A stretch of DNA of 57,471 nt, taken from NCBI GenBank assembly GCA_035400705.1, contig DAOMZV010000001.1:1-57471 (forward strand). The letters run 5' to 3'. The notes beneath the pieces were generated by a model, which was not told the origin of the DNA, ran no database searches, and was given only the letters and a program-made list of their open reading frames with translations. The DNA comes from GWC2-40-17 sp035400705 (GTDB taxonomy: Bacteria > Patescibacteriota > Patescibacteriia > Magasanikbacterales > UBA10003). This document shows, one piece after another, positions 7,208-15,207 of the stretch (its first letter is position 1; every line of letters begins with the position of its first letter). The position numbers and the translations under genes are program-made.

Positions 7208-8308
7208 TTAATTCTTAGTTTGTTTAGAAACACTTACCACAATTCCAAAAGCAGCCAGCATAATTACCATGGCCGTGCCACCGTGAGAAACTAAAGGCAA
7301 GGGTACTCCGGTAAGCGGTAAAAGACCAACCATCGCACCAATATTTAAAAAAGATTGTCCGATAAACCAAGTCACAATACCAGCCGTTAATAATTGACCA
7401 AATTTATTAGGGGCTTTTTGGGCGATTTTTAAACCGCGCCAAAAAATAAAAACCAACAGCGCTAGAAAAAACACGCAGATTAAAAAACCCAATTCTTCTC
7501 CGATAATTGCAAAAATAGAATCCGCACTCACTTCTGGCAAATATTGAAATTTTTGACGCGAATGCCCCCACCCCAAACCCAAAAAACCACCCGAACCAAT
7601 CGCGAGCAAGGCCTGATTAATATGATAAGAAATTCCTAAAGCATCCTGATCGGGATTTAAAAAAGCTAAAATGCGTTTGGCGCGATAACTACTCATGCAA
7701 ATCAATCCTATAAACCCTCCAGCACTGGCTAATAAAATTCCCGCTAAATGCAATATTTTCCCACCAGCCAAAAAATAAATCACAATACAGATAAGATACA
7801 GAACTGAAAAGGTTCCCAAGTCGGGCTGTTTAACCAACAAAAAACCCACTGCTCCTAAAACTAATAAAAAAGGCAAAAGAGTTTTTTGCCAATCATTAAA
7901 TTCTTCTTTATCAATTTTTGCTAACCAGGCTGCTAAAAAAATTACTAAAGCCAATTTAGTCAACTCCGAAGGTTGAAAAGAGTGACCAAAAATAGAAAAC
8001 CAGGAACGAGCCGTGCCAAAATCTCCCCCCACTCCGGGAATTAAAACTAAAATCAACAAAAGTAAACTAAAAGCAAAAAATGGTTTGGCGATTTTTTGCC
8101 ACCAATTAAAATCTATCTTGCTAAAAACAAAAAACAAAATTAAGCCGGGAATAACCCCCTGCAAAATTTGTTGTTTAATAAAGTAATAAGGGTTATTAAA
8201 AATGTTATAAGATTCCGGAGACGAGGCGGAAAAAAGCATCAACAAACCAAAAATTAACAGAACAAACACTCCGCCAATAAAGTAAAAATCGCTTTTATGC
8301 GCAGTCAT
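7208..8308 (-). CDS. ftsW: FtsW/RodA SEDS peptidoglycan polymerase
   Basis: A 366-residue polytopic membrane protein of the SEDS family, with about ten helices. It shows the signatures GLGWGHSRQKFQYLPEVSAD and FAIIGEELGF; the Asp in VSADSIFA corresponds to the catalytic Asp of SEDS glycosyltransferases. The C-terminal LPLTGVPLPLVSHGGTA is the classic FtsW/RodA signature. It polymerises lipid II and works with a class B PBP such as the one encoded at 51809-53563. Its place between mraY and murG favours FtsW over RodA. The ATG at 8308 lies 7 bases after the mraY stop; the upstream in-frame TTG at 8329 overlaps mraY and is less likely. Confidence 0.9.
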   Translation of the reverse strand: MTAHKSDFYFIGGVFVLLIFGLLMLFSASSPESYNIFNNPYYFIKQQILQGVIPGLILFFVFSKIDFNWWQKIAKPFFAFSLLLLILVLIPGVGGDFGTARSWFSIFGHSFQPSELTKLALVIFLAAWLAKIDKEEFNDWQKTLLPFLLVLGAVGFLLVKQPDLGTFSVLYLICIVIYFLAGGKILHLAGILLASAGGFIGLICMSSYRAKRILAFLNPDQDALGISYHINQALLAIGSGGFLGLGWGHSRQKFQYLPEVSADSIFAIIGEELGFLICVFFLALLVFIFWRGLKIAQKAPNKFGQLLTAGIVTWFIGQSFLNIGAMVGLLPLTGVPLPLVSHGGTAMVIMLAAFGIVVSVSKQTKN

Positions 8309-8315
8309 AACTAAA

Positions 8316-9374
8316 CTAGACTTTATCAATTAAAAATAAAATCAAACCAATAAGAGAAGATGCACCGGCGATTAACCAAAAACGCATCGTAACTTGATAA
8401 GCCGGCCAGCCCTTGGCTTCAAAGTGGTGATGAATCGGCGCGACCAAAAAAATTTTCTTATGACGATATTTTTTGGACCACATCTGTAAAACTACGGAAA
8501 AAATTTCTGCAAATAAAATAAGAGCGAAAAAAGGCAATAATAAAACGGTATTAGTTAAGAAAGATACCACAGCTAAGGTAGTAGTTAAACCTAAAATACC
8601 CGTCTCCCCCATGTAAAATTTGGCTGGTGGAATATTAAACCACAAAAAGGCCAACAGGGTTCCACTAAGGATACCACAGAAGGCTGATAAATCGTATTGA
8701 CCACGAGCAAAAGCAATAATACAATAAATTGTAAAAATAATGGCAAAAACTCCACCAGCTAGACCATCAATCCCATCAATCACACTACCACTAAATAACC
8801 CGATCATTGTTATGATAAACAAAATGACATAAAAAAATCCTAAATTCCAATCGCCATAAAAAGGCACATGAATTGTGTCCCAACCTAATTTAAAATAAAA
8901 CCAATAAGCTCCCACCAAACTAATTAAAAACACTACTAATAAACGATGGCGAAATTTTAATCCTCCACCTTTATTGATACGTCCTGAACCTCTAACCACC
9001 AAGCAATCATCGACAAAACCTAAAACCGAGGCAGCAATCAAAGTAAATAAAGGAATCCAAGTTTGCGAACGACTGACAAAATCAAATTTGGCAAAAAAAT
9101 CAGGTTGCCAGTGAGCTAAAATAACAAATAACAGGGCTAAAAAACCAGTGGTGACCCAAAACAAAACCCCGGCCATGCGTGGAGTGGCAGTTTCCTTATT
9201 TTTGTGAAGAGAGGCAAAAATAGGAGTACCTGATCCATCGGGTGCCTCGGTTCTGACTTGTTTTTTGTAACACTTATAACGAGTTAAAAGTTTAATCAAA
9301 AAAGGAGACCAAATAAAAGCAATAATCCAACCTAAAAAAGCCAAAATTAAAACAACAATAACCTCTTGTAACAT
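8316..9374 (-). CDS. mraY: MraY, phospho-MurNAc-pentapeptide transferase
   Basis: A 352-residue integral membrane enzyme that links phospho-MurNAc-pentapeptide to undecaprenyl phosphate, giving lipid I. The motifs are in order: the Asp pair in LGFVDDCLVV, the GSVIDGIDGLAGG loop, and the His-rich cytoplasmic loop APIHHHFEAKGWPAYQVTMR. About ten membrane helices are predicted. Length is normal for the family. It lies between a small membrane protein gene and ftsW with very short gaps, in a canonical cell-wall gene order driven by the promoter at 9747-9775. Confidence 0.93.
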   Translation of the reverse strand: MLQEVIVVLILAFLGWIIAFIWSPFLIKLLTRYKCYKKQVRTEAPDGSGTPIFASLHKNKETATPRMAGVLFWVTTGFLALLFVILAHWQPDFFAKFDFVSRSQTWIPLFTLIAASVLGFVDDCLVVRGSGRINKGGGLKFRHRLLVVFLISLVGAYWFYFKLGWDTIHVPFYGDWNLGFFYVILFIITMIGLFSGSVIDGIDGLAGGVFAIIFTIYCIIAFARGQYDLSAFCGILSGTLLAFLWFNIPPAKFYMGETGILGLTTTLAVVSFLTNTVLLLPFFALILFAEIFSVVLQMWSKKYRHKKIFLVAPIHHHFEAKGWPAYQVTMRFWLIAGASSLIGLILFLIDKV

Positions 9375-9377
9375 ATT

Positions 9378-9737
9378 TTAAACATTTATAAAAACCAAAA
9401 AGATACCGGAAATCCAAAGCAAAAATTGAATAATTAGGGTAACAAACATCATTAAACGCGATAAATCTTTTTGATTAAGATATAATAAATAAGATAAAAA
9501 AGAATTAAATAAAACAACTAAAAAACCACCTAAAGGCAAAGAATAGATTTGGGCTTTGGTGCCAATTAAGTCAACCCCTAAATGAACCGTGTAATGCAAA
9601 AAAACCGTGGGAGAGCTAAAGTTTTTAAAAGAGAAAAAAAGATAAAAAAATAAACTTAAAACAGCCAATAAATTAAGGGAGATCAAAATTAAGATTATTT
9701 TATCCTTAATAAATAATTTTAGGGAAATTCGATCCAT
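9378..9737 (-). CDS. Small membrane protein of unknown function
   Basis: A 119-residue protein with three or four hydrophobic helices (about residues 13-36, 60-86 and 95-118) separated by short polar loops, one containing YLNQKDLSR. No enzymatic motif is seen. It is the first gene of the mraY-ftsW-murG transcript, 3 bases upstream of mraY, so a role in envelope synthesis or in assembling that machinery is plausible but unproven. The leader to its ATG is short. Confidence 0.7.
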   Translation of the reverse strand: MDRISLKLFIKDKIILILISLNLLAVLSLFFYLFFSFKNFSSPTVFLHYTVHLGVDLIGTKAQIYSLPLGGFLVVLFNSFLSYLLYLNQKDLSRLMMFVTLIIQFLLWISGIFLVFINV

Positions 9738-9746
9738 AATGAAGTC

Positions 9747-9775
9747 ATTTTACCACAGCACTTGACATAAGGCAA
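9747..9775 (-). promoter_or_regulatory. Promoter of the small-membrane-protein/mraY/ftsW/murG unit
   Basis: On the minus strand: TTGCCT (9770-9775), a 17-base spacer, then TAAAAT (9747-9752), just upstream of the ATG at 9737. It overlaps the rpmA promoter face to face. Confidence 0.65.
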
Positions 9776-9790
9776 GAATTGATTTATACT
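9762..9790 (+). promoter_or_regulatory. rpmA promoter
   Basis: TTGACA (9762-9767), a 17-base spacer, then TATACT (9785-9790), a near-consensus sigma70 promoter upstream of rpmA. The leader contains a small GGGC/GCCC hairpin (9820-9833) shortly before the start codon. Confidence 0.85.
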
Positions 9791-9846
9791 ATATTTACCT
9801 TAATTTTAACATCATTTTTGGGCCTTTACGCCCGCAAATCTTAACT

Positions 9847-10122
9847 ATGGCACATAAAAAAGCTGGTTCCTCAACTTCGTTAGGCCGCGATTCACAATCA
9901 AAAAGACTGGGCATAAAAGCCTTTGGAGGAGAAACTGTTAAAGCCGGTGAAATTTTGGTTCGCCAAAGAGGCACTAAGTTTTTCCCTGGTCAAAACGTCA
10001 AAAAAGGTGGAGACGACACTCTTTATGCTGGAATTGCTGGTAAGGTCAAATTTAATCGCCGTAAGGTTAAAAAGTTTGATGGCAGTTTAAAAGAAAGAAA
10101 GTTCATCAATGTTTTAGCTTAA
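9847..10122 (+). CDS. rpmA: Ribosomal protein L27
   Basis: A 91-residue protein starting MAHKKAGSSTSLGRDSQSKR, with the conserved GGETVKAGEILVRQRGTKFFPG core. L27 reaches the peptidyl-transferase centre of the 50S subunit with its N-terminal tail. There is no N-terminal extension of the kind cleaved in Firmicutes; the protein starts directly with the mature-type tail. It is one of the few plus-strand housekeeping genes here and forms its own unit, with a strong promoter and a terminator. The frequent partner rplU is not adjacent. Confidence 0.97.
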   Translation: MAHKKAGSSTSLGRDSQSKRLGIKAFGGETVKAGEILVRQRGTKFFPGQNVKKGGDDTLYAGIAGKVKFNRRKVKKFDGSLKERKFINVLA

Positions 10123-10129
10123 AAAATAA

Positions 10130-10160
10130 AAAACAGGCTCTTGCAAAAAGCCTGTTTTTT
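10130..10160. terminator. Bidirectional terminator between rpmA and pyrG
   Basis: AAACAGGCT (10131-10139) pairs with AGCCTGTTT (10149-10157). A- and T-runs on either side serve rpmA on plus and pyrG on minus. Confidence 0.85.
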
Positions 10161-10163
10161 ATT

Positions 10164-11789
10164 TTACTTTTTAAGAGAAGCTTTAATAAATTCTTTAAAT
10201 AAAGGATGAGGTCGCAAAGGACGAGACTGAAATTCGGGATGAAATTGTACCCCCACAAACCAAGGATGCTTGGATTTAGATAATTCAATAATTTCAACTA
10301 AATCTTTTTGAGGGTTAATGCCAGATAAAACTAAACCCTTATTCTGTAACAACTCTCTATAATCATTATTAAATTCGTAACGATGGCGGTGGCGTTCCGA
10401 AATTAAATTTTGTTTATAAGCCACTCGAGCCAAACTGCCTTTTTTTAACCAGCAATCATAAGCTCCTAAACGCATACTACCACCATAATGTTTTTTAGCT
10501 AACTCTTTTAACTGCTCGGGCATAATATGAATAACTGGGTGCTTAGTTTTAGGATTTGATTCGGTTGTGTGGGCATCTTTTAAACCACAAACAGTTCTAG
10601 CAAATTCTATTGTAGCCAACTGCATGCCATAACATAAACCTAAAAAAGGTAAATGATGGGTTCTGGCATAACCAATGGCTTTGATTATGCCTTCTACTCC
10701 CCGACTTCCAAAACCACCTGGAACCACCAAACCATCAAATTTAGACAAGTCTTTTAATTTAGCAGGGTTTTTTTCATAATCTTCAGAGTTTATCCAAGTT
10801 AACATCGGTTTTACTTTATTGGCCCAAGAAGCGTGTTTAATAGCTTCAATGACTGAAATATAAGAATCAGCCAAAACATATTCACCGGTAGAAAAATATT
10901 TTCCCACTACGGCAATATGAACTTCTTTTTTAACAGTTTTTATTAAATGAACTAAGGCTCGCCAATTTTTTAAATCTTTATTAACTGGACGCAAATGAAA
11001 CTTTTTTAAAATCTTATTACCCAAATCATCATTTTCAAAATTAATTGGCACTTCATAAACATAATCGGCATCTGGCGCAGAAATAACATCTCCTTCTTGA
11101 ACATTACAAAACATTGCTAATTTTCTCTTTCGTGGCTCATCTAAGGGTCTTTCAGCGCGACAAAGAATAAAATCCGGCTGGATACCAGAAGAATTGAGGG
11201 TACGCACCGCATATTGAGTGGGCTTGGTCTTCATTTCGCCAATTTTAGAAGGGATTGGCAAAAAACTAACTAAAAAGAACAGGACATTTTTAGGCGATTC
11301 AATCTTCATCATACGAGCCGCTTCTAAAAACAAAACGTTTTGATACTCTCCAACTGTGCCACCAATTTCTATTAAAACAAAATCGGCGTGAGCTTCTTGC
11401 CCCGCAGTTTTAATTCTTCTAATTACTTCTTCTGGAACATGGGGCACAACCTCAACACAGCGGCCGCCGTACTCTAGATTTCTTTCTCGCTCAATTACAG
11501 TTTTATAGACGCGTCCAGTAGTCATGTAATTAACAGAGGTGATATTGGTGTCTAAAAATCTTTCATAATTACCAATGTCTTGGTCGGTTTCATCACCATC
11601 AACAGTCACAAAAACTTCGCCGTGTTCTGTTGGATTCATGGTGCCAGCATCTAAATTGATATAAGGATCAATTTTAATAGCGGTAACAGTATAACCTTTG
11701 CTTTGCAAAATTTTACCAATTGAAGCACTAGCTGTTCCTTTACCCACCCCAGACATTACCCCACCAATAACAAAAATGTAACGCGTCAT
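10164..11789 (-). CDS. pyrG: CTP synthase
   Basis: A 541-residue full-length enzyme converting UTP, ATP and glutamine to CTP. The synthetase domain begins RYIFVIGGVMSGVGKGTASA (ATP loop) and has DPYINLDAGTMNPTEHGEVF and IEIGGTVGEYQN. The C-terminal class I glutamine amidotransferase domain has the nucleophile elbow FLGLCYGMQLA and the His-Glu pair in GVQFHPEFQSRP. All catalytic elements are present. It lies 19 bases after rplI in the minus direction, so it may share a transcript with rplI from the promoter at 12314. It ends at the bidirectional hairpin facing rpmA. Confidence 0.97.
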   Translation of the reverse strand: MTRYIFVIGGVMSGVGKGTASASIGKILQSKGYTVTAIKIDPYINLDAGTMNPTEHGEVFVTVDGDETDQDIGNYERFLDTNITSVNYMTTGRVYKTVIERERNLEYGGRCVEVVPHVPEEVIRRIKTAGQEAHADFVLIEIGGTVGEYQNVLFLEAARMMKIESPKNVLFFLVSFLPIPSKIGEMKTKPTQYAVRTLNSSGIQPDFILCRAERPLDEPRKRKLAMFCNVQEGDVISAPDADYVYEVPINFENDDLGNKILKKFHLRPVNKDLKNWRALVHLIKTVKKEVHIAVVGKYFSTGEYVLADSYISVIEAIKHASWANKVKPMLTWINSEDYEKNPAKLKDLSKFDGLVVPGGFGSRGVEGIIKAIGYARTHHLPFLGLCYGMQLATIEFARTVCGLKDAHTTESNPKTKHPVIHIMPEQLKELAKKHYGGSMRLGAYDCWLKKGSLARVAYKQNLISERHRHRYEFNNDYRELLQNKGLVLSGINPQKDLVEIIELSKSKHPWFVGVQFHPEFQSRPLRPHPLFKEFIKASLKK

Positions 11790-11808
11790 AAGTAAATTAA
11801 AAATTTAT

Positions 11809-12252
11809 TTATTTTTTATTGATAATAATTTTAATCTCGGCCTCTGCACCCTGAGCCAACTTTATTTTAACTAAATACTTACCAATTTGTTTATAAGCTC
11901 TTTCTAAAATTATTTGATTTTTTTCTACCTTCAAACCTTTTTGAGCCAAAGCAGATACAATATGCGCAGAAGATATTCCACCAAACAGCTGTCCTTTATT
12001 ATCAACTTTTTCATTGAATTCTAAATTAACTCCTTGTAAACGATGGGCCAATTTAATCAATTCCTCTTGATGTTTTTGCTCTGATTTTATTTTTTTATTT
12101 TTTTCTGCTTGCCAAGATTTTAAATTTTCCGAACTAGCAAAAACTGCTTTTTTTTGAGGAAACAAAAAATTCCGAGCAAAACCCTCGGCCACCTCTTTAA
12201 CTTCCCCCTTATGACCAATACCAGATAATTCTGTTAATAAAAGTACCTGCAT
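11809..12252 (-). CDS. rplI: Ribosomal protein L9
   Basis: A 147-residue protein with MQVLLLTELSGIGHKGEVKE and the GFARNFLFPQKKA loop of the RNA-binding N-domain. A long connecting helix and a C-domain with FGGISSAHIVSAL follow. L9 binds 23S rRNA near the L1 stalk and affects frame maintenance. I chose the ATG giving MQVLLL; another ATG at 12258 adds two residues. L9 is missing from several CPR lineages, so its presence here helps narrow placement. It precedes pyrG with a 19-base gap. Confidence 0.95.
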   Translation of the reverse strand: MQVLLLTELSGIGHKGEVKEVAEGFARNFLFPQKKAVFASSENLKSWQAEKNKKIKSEQKHQEELIKLAHRLQGVNLEFNEKVDNKGQLFGGISSAHIVSALAQKGLKVEKNQIILERAYKQIGKYLVKIKLAQGAEAEIKIIINKK

Positions 12253-12313
12253 ATTCATTATAAAATAATTGCCATCCAGATAAAGAATGACAATTTTAAA
12301 AAACTACTACTAT

Positions 12314-12322
12314 ATTATAACA
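12314..12322 (-). promoter_or_regulatory. Extended -10 promoter of rplI-pyrG
   Basis: On the minus strand TGTTATAAT (12314-12322), an extended -10 element (TGn plus perfect TATAAT). No good -35 box sits at the expected distance. It lies about 60 bases upstream of rplI. Confidence 0.6.
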
Positions 12323-12347
12323 CTTTTTAAAACTCAAGCAAAATATT

Positions 12348-12376
12348 AAAAACAGCCTTTGAATAAGGCTGTTTTT
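12348..12376 (-). terminator. Terminator of the alpha/ribosomal-protein operon after rpsI
   Basis: AAAAACAGCCTT (12348-12359) pairs with AAGGCTGTTTTT (12365-12376), giving 12 bp with a 5-base loop and a T-run on the minus strand directly after the rpsI stop. Confidence 0.85.
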
Positions 12377-12381
12377 GAGAA

Positions 12382-12903
12382 TTAACGCTTGCTCCATTGT
12401 GGGGCGCGACGAGCTTTCTTTAAACCGAATTTCTTTCTTTCTTTAACGCGTGGATCACGAGTCATAAAACCGCTTTTTTTCAAAACTGGTTTGAACTCTT
12501 CATTCCATTTAACCAAAGCTCTAGCAATGCCCAAACGTATAGCATCGGCTTGACCAATAGAACCACCACCAATAACATTTATTTTAACATCATGAATACC
12601 TTCTTCCTGCACGGCTTTTAAAGCAGCTAAAACCTTTTCTTGCAAAATAAAATGATTAAAAAAATCTTTTAATTTTTTACCATTAATAGTAACCTCGCCC
12701 TTGCCGGTTTCCATAAGTCTAACCTGGGCTTTAGCGGATTTTCTTCGTCCAATGGCATAAATATACCTACCTTCACGGCCGACTTTTTTTTCTACTTTAG
12801 GAACAGCCACTTCTTTAACTGGCTTTTCCACTTTTTCAACCTTCTTAACCACTTTAGTCTTAGCGGCGACTTTTTTAGTTGTTGTCTTTTCTTTAGTTAC
12901 CAT
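12382..12903 (-). CDS. rpsI: Ribosomal protein S9 with a Lys-rich N-terminal extension
   Basis: A 173-residue protein. The S9 domain begins near residue 45 (GRYIYAIGRRKSAKAQVRL) and ends with the invariant-type tail KFGLKKARRAPQWSKR, which reaches toward the P-site tRNA. The first 43 residues are a low-complexity Lys/Val/Glu/Thr extension absent from most S9 proteins. It ends the alpha operon, preceded by rplM with a 4-base gap, and is followed by a strong terminator. The extension resembles the Lys-rich tails of RpoA and S11 from the same operon. Confidence 0.96.
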   Translation of the reverse strand: MVTKEKTTTKKVAAKTKVVKKVEKVEKPVKEVAVPKVEKKVGREGRYIYAIGRRKSAKAQVRLMETGKGEVTINGKKLKDFFNHFILQEKVLAALKAVQEEGIHDVKINVIGGGSIGQADAIRLGIARALVKWNEEFKPVLKKSGFMTRDPRVKERKKFGLKKARRAPQWSKR

Positions 12904-12907
12904 AAAA

Positions 12908-13270
12908 TTACTTCTCTATTTTTAAACGCTTTAAACGCTTATCTTTTAATTTGTTTTTGGGCAACATTCTGCTGACAGCTAAACGAATAATTTCACTAGC
13001 GTCTTTAGCTAAAACATCTTTAAAAGCTCTTTCTTTTAAACCACCTGGATAATTGCTGTGGTGTTTATAAATTTTATCGGAATACTTATTGCCAGTTACC
13101 CTTATCTTAGAAGCATTCTTAATAATTACAATATCCCCAGAATCAACATTAGGAATGTAATCGGGTTTATTTTTCCCCTGCAATAAAGTAGCCACTAAAG
13201 TAGCCAAACGTCCCAAAATTTGGTCGGTGGCATCAATAGTGTGGGTTGCTCTTTTATATATTTCTTTCAT
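12908..13270 (-). CDS. rplM: Ribosomal protein L13
   Basis: A 120-residue protein starting KEIYKRATHTIDATDQILGR, with the core DYIPNVDSGDIVIIKNASKI and the C-terminal AVSRMLPKNKLKDKRLKRLK. It is about 20 residues shorter than the common bacterial L13, mainly at the C-terminus, which matches the compact ribosomal proteins of CPR bacteria. L13 is an early-assembly protein of the 50S subunit. It lies between rplQ and rpsI; the rplM-rpsI pair is a conserved couple. Confidence 0.96.
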   Translation of the reverse strand: MKEIYKRATHTIDATDQILGRLATLVATLLQGKNKPDYIPNVDSGDIVIIKNASKIRVTGNKYSDKIYKHHSNYPGGLKERAFKDVLAKDASEIIRLAVSRMLPKNKLKDKRLKRLKIEK

Positions 13271-13281
13271 AATCTCTAAAA

Positions 13282-13632
13282 TTAAACTAATTCAATCGAA
13301 ACCATTTCGGCGGCATCTCCGGCGCGATTTCCTAATTTAATGATTCTAGTATAACCACCCTTGCGTCCAGCATATCTTTTGCCCAAATCTTCCATGATTT
13401 TCTTAACTGGATTTTCTGTGTGGAAAAAAGATAATAATTCTCGACGAGCTGCTAAAGTGTCTTGTTTGCCGACAGTGATCATTTTTTCAACTAAAGGTTG
13501 CACAGCCTTAGCTTTAGCTTTGGTAGTTTTAACTTTTTCGTACAAAACAACACTCGCTGCTAAATTTTTAAGTAAAGCAACACGAGGTGCCTTCTTTCTG
13601 TCTAAAATGACTTTTTTCTTTTGATGACGCAT
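13282..13632 (-). CDS. rplQ: Ribosomal protein L17
   Basis: A 116-residue protein with a basic N-terminus (MRHQKKKVILDRKKAPR), LLKNLAASVVLYEKVKTTKAKAKAVQP and the C-terminal RYAGRKGGYTRIIKLGNRAGDAAEMVSIEL. This is the complete L17 fold of the 50S exit-tunnel region. It directly follows rpoA (5-base gap), the usual order in the bacterial alpha operon. Confidence 0.97.
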   Translation of the reverse strand: MRHQKKKVILDRKKAPRVALLKNLAASVVLYEKVKTTKAKAKAVQPLVEKMITVGKQDTLAARRELLSFFHTENPVKKIMEDLGKRYAGRKGGYTRIIKLGNRAGDAAEMVSIELV

Positions 13633-13637
13633 AAAAA

Positions 13638-14471
13638 TTACTTCTTTTTCTTGGTAGTGGTTTTCTTTGCTTTCTTTTTTGGCTTAGCTTCTTCTTCGGT
13701 CTCTTCTTCTGCTTCTTCGTTTTCTACTTCTTCAGCTTTTTCTTCAATTTCTGGCATAGTAATTACTTCTTTTTCTGCTCCGCCGAAACCCTCCAAAATT
13801 AAATTAATGTGATCTTGTAAAATTTGGGTACCTTGCATAAAAGCACTGATCGGGGTCATCGTGCCGTCTGTTTCAATATCCAAAGTTAATCTTTCAAAAT
13901 TAGTAATCTCACCAACGCGAACAAAATCTACTTTATATCCAACGTGCAACACTGGATTAAAAATAGAATCAATCGCAATGGTTCCTAACTCTAATTTATT
14001 TTTTTCTTTTTCTTCAACTGGAACATATCCACGACCTTCGGAAACAAAAATTTCCATTTCTAATTTAGCATCTTTATGAGTTAAAGTAGCTAAATGTAAA
14101 TCAGAATTAACAATTTCAACATCAGAAGTAGTCTCAATTTGGGCAGCGGTAACTTCTCCTTCGCCCTTAGCACTCAAAGTAAGTTTAACTTCTTCTGGAG
14201 AAAAAACTCTTAATCTTAATTGTTTTAAGTTTAAAATTAATTCAACAATATCTTCCTGAACATGTTCTAAGGTAGTAAACTCATGAGAAGCACCCTTAAT
14301 TTTAACAGCGGTAACAGCAGCGCCAGGTAAAGAAGATAGTAAAACACGACGCAAGGCATTGCCTAAAGTTGTCCCATAACCATGAAAACAGGGTTCGATA
14401 ATAACTCTAGCCGCATTAGGTTTATCCAGCTCTTCCACTTTAAATGTTGATGGTAGAAGAAATTTTTCCAT
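13638..14471 (-). CDS. rpoA: RNA polymerase alpha subunit lacking the C-terminal domain
   Basis: A 277-residue protein with a normal alpha N-terminal domain: the dimerisation motif GYGTTLGNALRRVLLSSLPG, GRGYVPVEEKEKN and VDFVRVGEITNFERLTLDIE. This domain ends near residue 235. What follows is an acidic stretch (EIEEKAEEVENEEAEEETEE) and then a Lys-rich tail, not the helix-hairpin-helix C-terminal domain that contacts UP elements and activators in most bacteria. So it can nucleate RNA polymerase assembly, but classical alpha-CTD contacts seem impossible. Gene order (rpsD-rpoA-rplQ) is canonical. A hairpin lies in the 62-base gap to rpsD. Confidence 0.95.
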   Translation of the reverse strand: MEKFLLPSTFKVEELDKPNAARVIIEPCFHGYGTTLGNALRRVLLSSLPGAAVTAVKIKGASHEFTTLEHVQEDIVELILNLKQLRLRVFSPEEVKLTLSAKGEGEVTAAQIETTSDVEIVNSDLHLATLTHKDAKLEMEIFVSEGRGYVPVEEKEKNKLELGTIAIDSIFNPVLHVGYKVDFVRVGEITNFERLTLDIETDGTMTPISAFMQGTQILQDHINLILEGFGGAEKEVITMPEIEEKAEEVENEEAEEETEEEAKPKKKAKKTTTKKKK

Positions 14472-14484
14472 AATTTATAGGGAT

Positions 14485-14515
14485 GAGATGACAAAGCCGG
14501 AAAACCCAGCTTTGT
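14485..14515 (-). promoter_or_regulatory. Hairpin in the rpsD-rpoA gap
   Basis: ACAAAGCCGG near 14490-14499 and CCAGCTTTGT near 14505-14514 pair with one mismatch and a 5-base loop. Without a clear T-run, it could set the relative expression of rpoA to the upstream ribosomal genes. This is inference. Confidence 0.4.
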
Positions 14516-14533
14516 TGATAAATTAAAATTAAA

Positions 14534-15196
14534 TTAGCGTGAATAAAATTCAATAATTTTTTTAGGATCAAATTCCAAGGTCATATCAGCCAATTTAGGC
14601 AAACCTAAAACTTTACCGCCGAGTTTTTTAGTAGCAGCATCAATATCTAAAGATAACCAAGTTGGAATTTCCTTTTTAGATAAATTAGTAAAAATATTTT
14701 CCATCAATTTGCTCTTTTCTACAAACTTGGGTTCTATAGAAATAACTTGATTTAATTTAACTTGAAATGAAGCGATGTTAACTTTTTTGCCATTAACCAA
14801 AACATGCTTATGAGAAACTAATTGCCTAGCCGCAGCACGAGACTTGGCAAAACCTAAACGAAAAACCACATTGTCTAATCTAGTTTCCAAAAATTTTAAC
14901 AAAACATCAGCAGTTACCACACCCTTCTTTCTAGTAGCCTCTTCAACATAATTGCTGAATTGTCTTTCGCGTAAACCGTAAATTTGTTTTGCTTTTTGTT
15001 TTTCTCTTAACTGTGAGCCGTAAGAAGTAGAACGACGAGGCGCCTTGGCGTTGCCATGCTGTCCAGGAGCATAATTACGTTTAACAATTAAACAATTAGG
15101 AGAAAAACATTTTTCTCCTTTAAGAAAAAGCTTTTCGCCAGCTCGACGACATTGACTGCAAATGGAATTATCGATTTTCTTTTGAGTAGTAGCCAT
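14534..15196 (-). CDS. rpsD: Ribosomal protein S4
   Basis: A 220-residue protein with a four-Cys zinc site near the N-terminus (CSQCRRAGE ... CFSPNC). It also has APGQHGNAKAPRRSTSYGSQ and the S4 RNA-binding domain RLDNVVFRLGFAKSRAAARQ with LVSHKHVLVNGKKVNI. It nucleates 30S assembly on 16S rRNA. The zinc-binding (C+) form is seen here. It is placed between rpsK and rpoA in the alpha operon. Confidence 0.97.
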   Translation of the reverse strand: MATTQKKIDNSICSQCRRAGEKLFLKGEKCFSPNCLIVKRNYAPGQHGNAKAPRRSTSYGSQLREKQKAKQIYGLRERQFSNYVEEATRKKGVVTADVLLKFLETRLDNVVFRLGFAKSRAAARQLVSHKHVLVNGKKVNIASFQVKLNQVISIEPKFVEKSKLMENIFTNLSKKEIPTWLSLDIDAATKKLGGKVLGLPKLADMTLEFDPKKIIEFYSR

Positions 15197-15207
15197 AATT
15201 TAATAAA

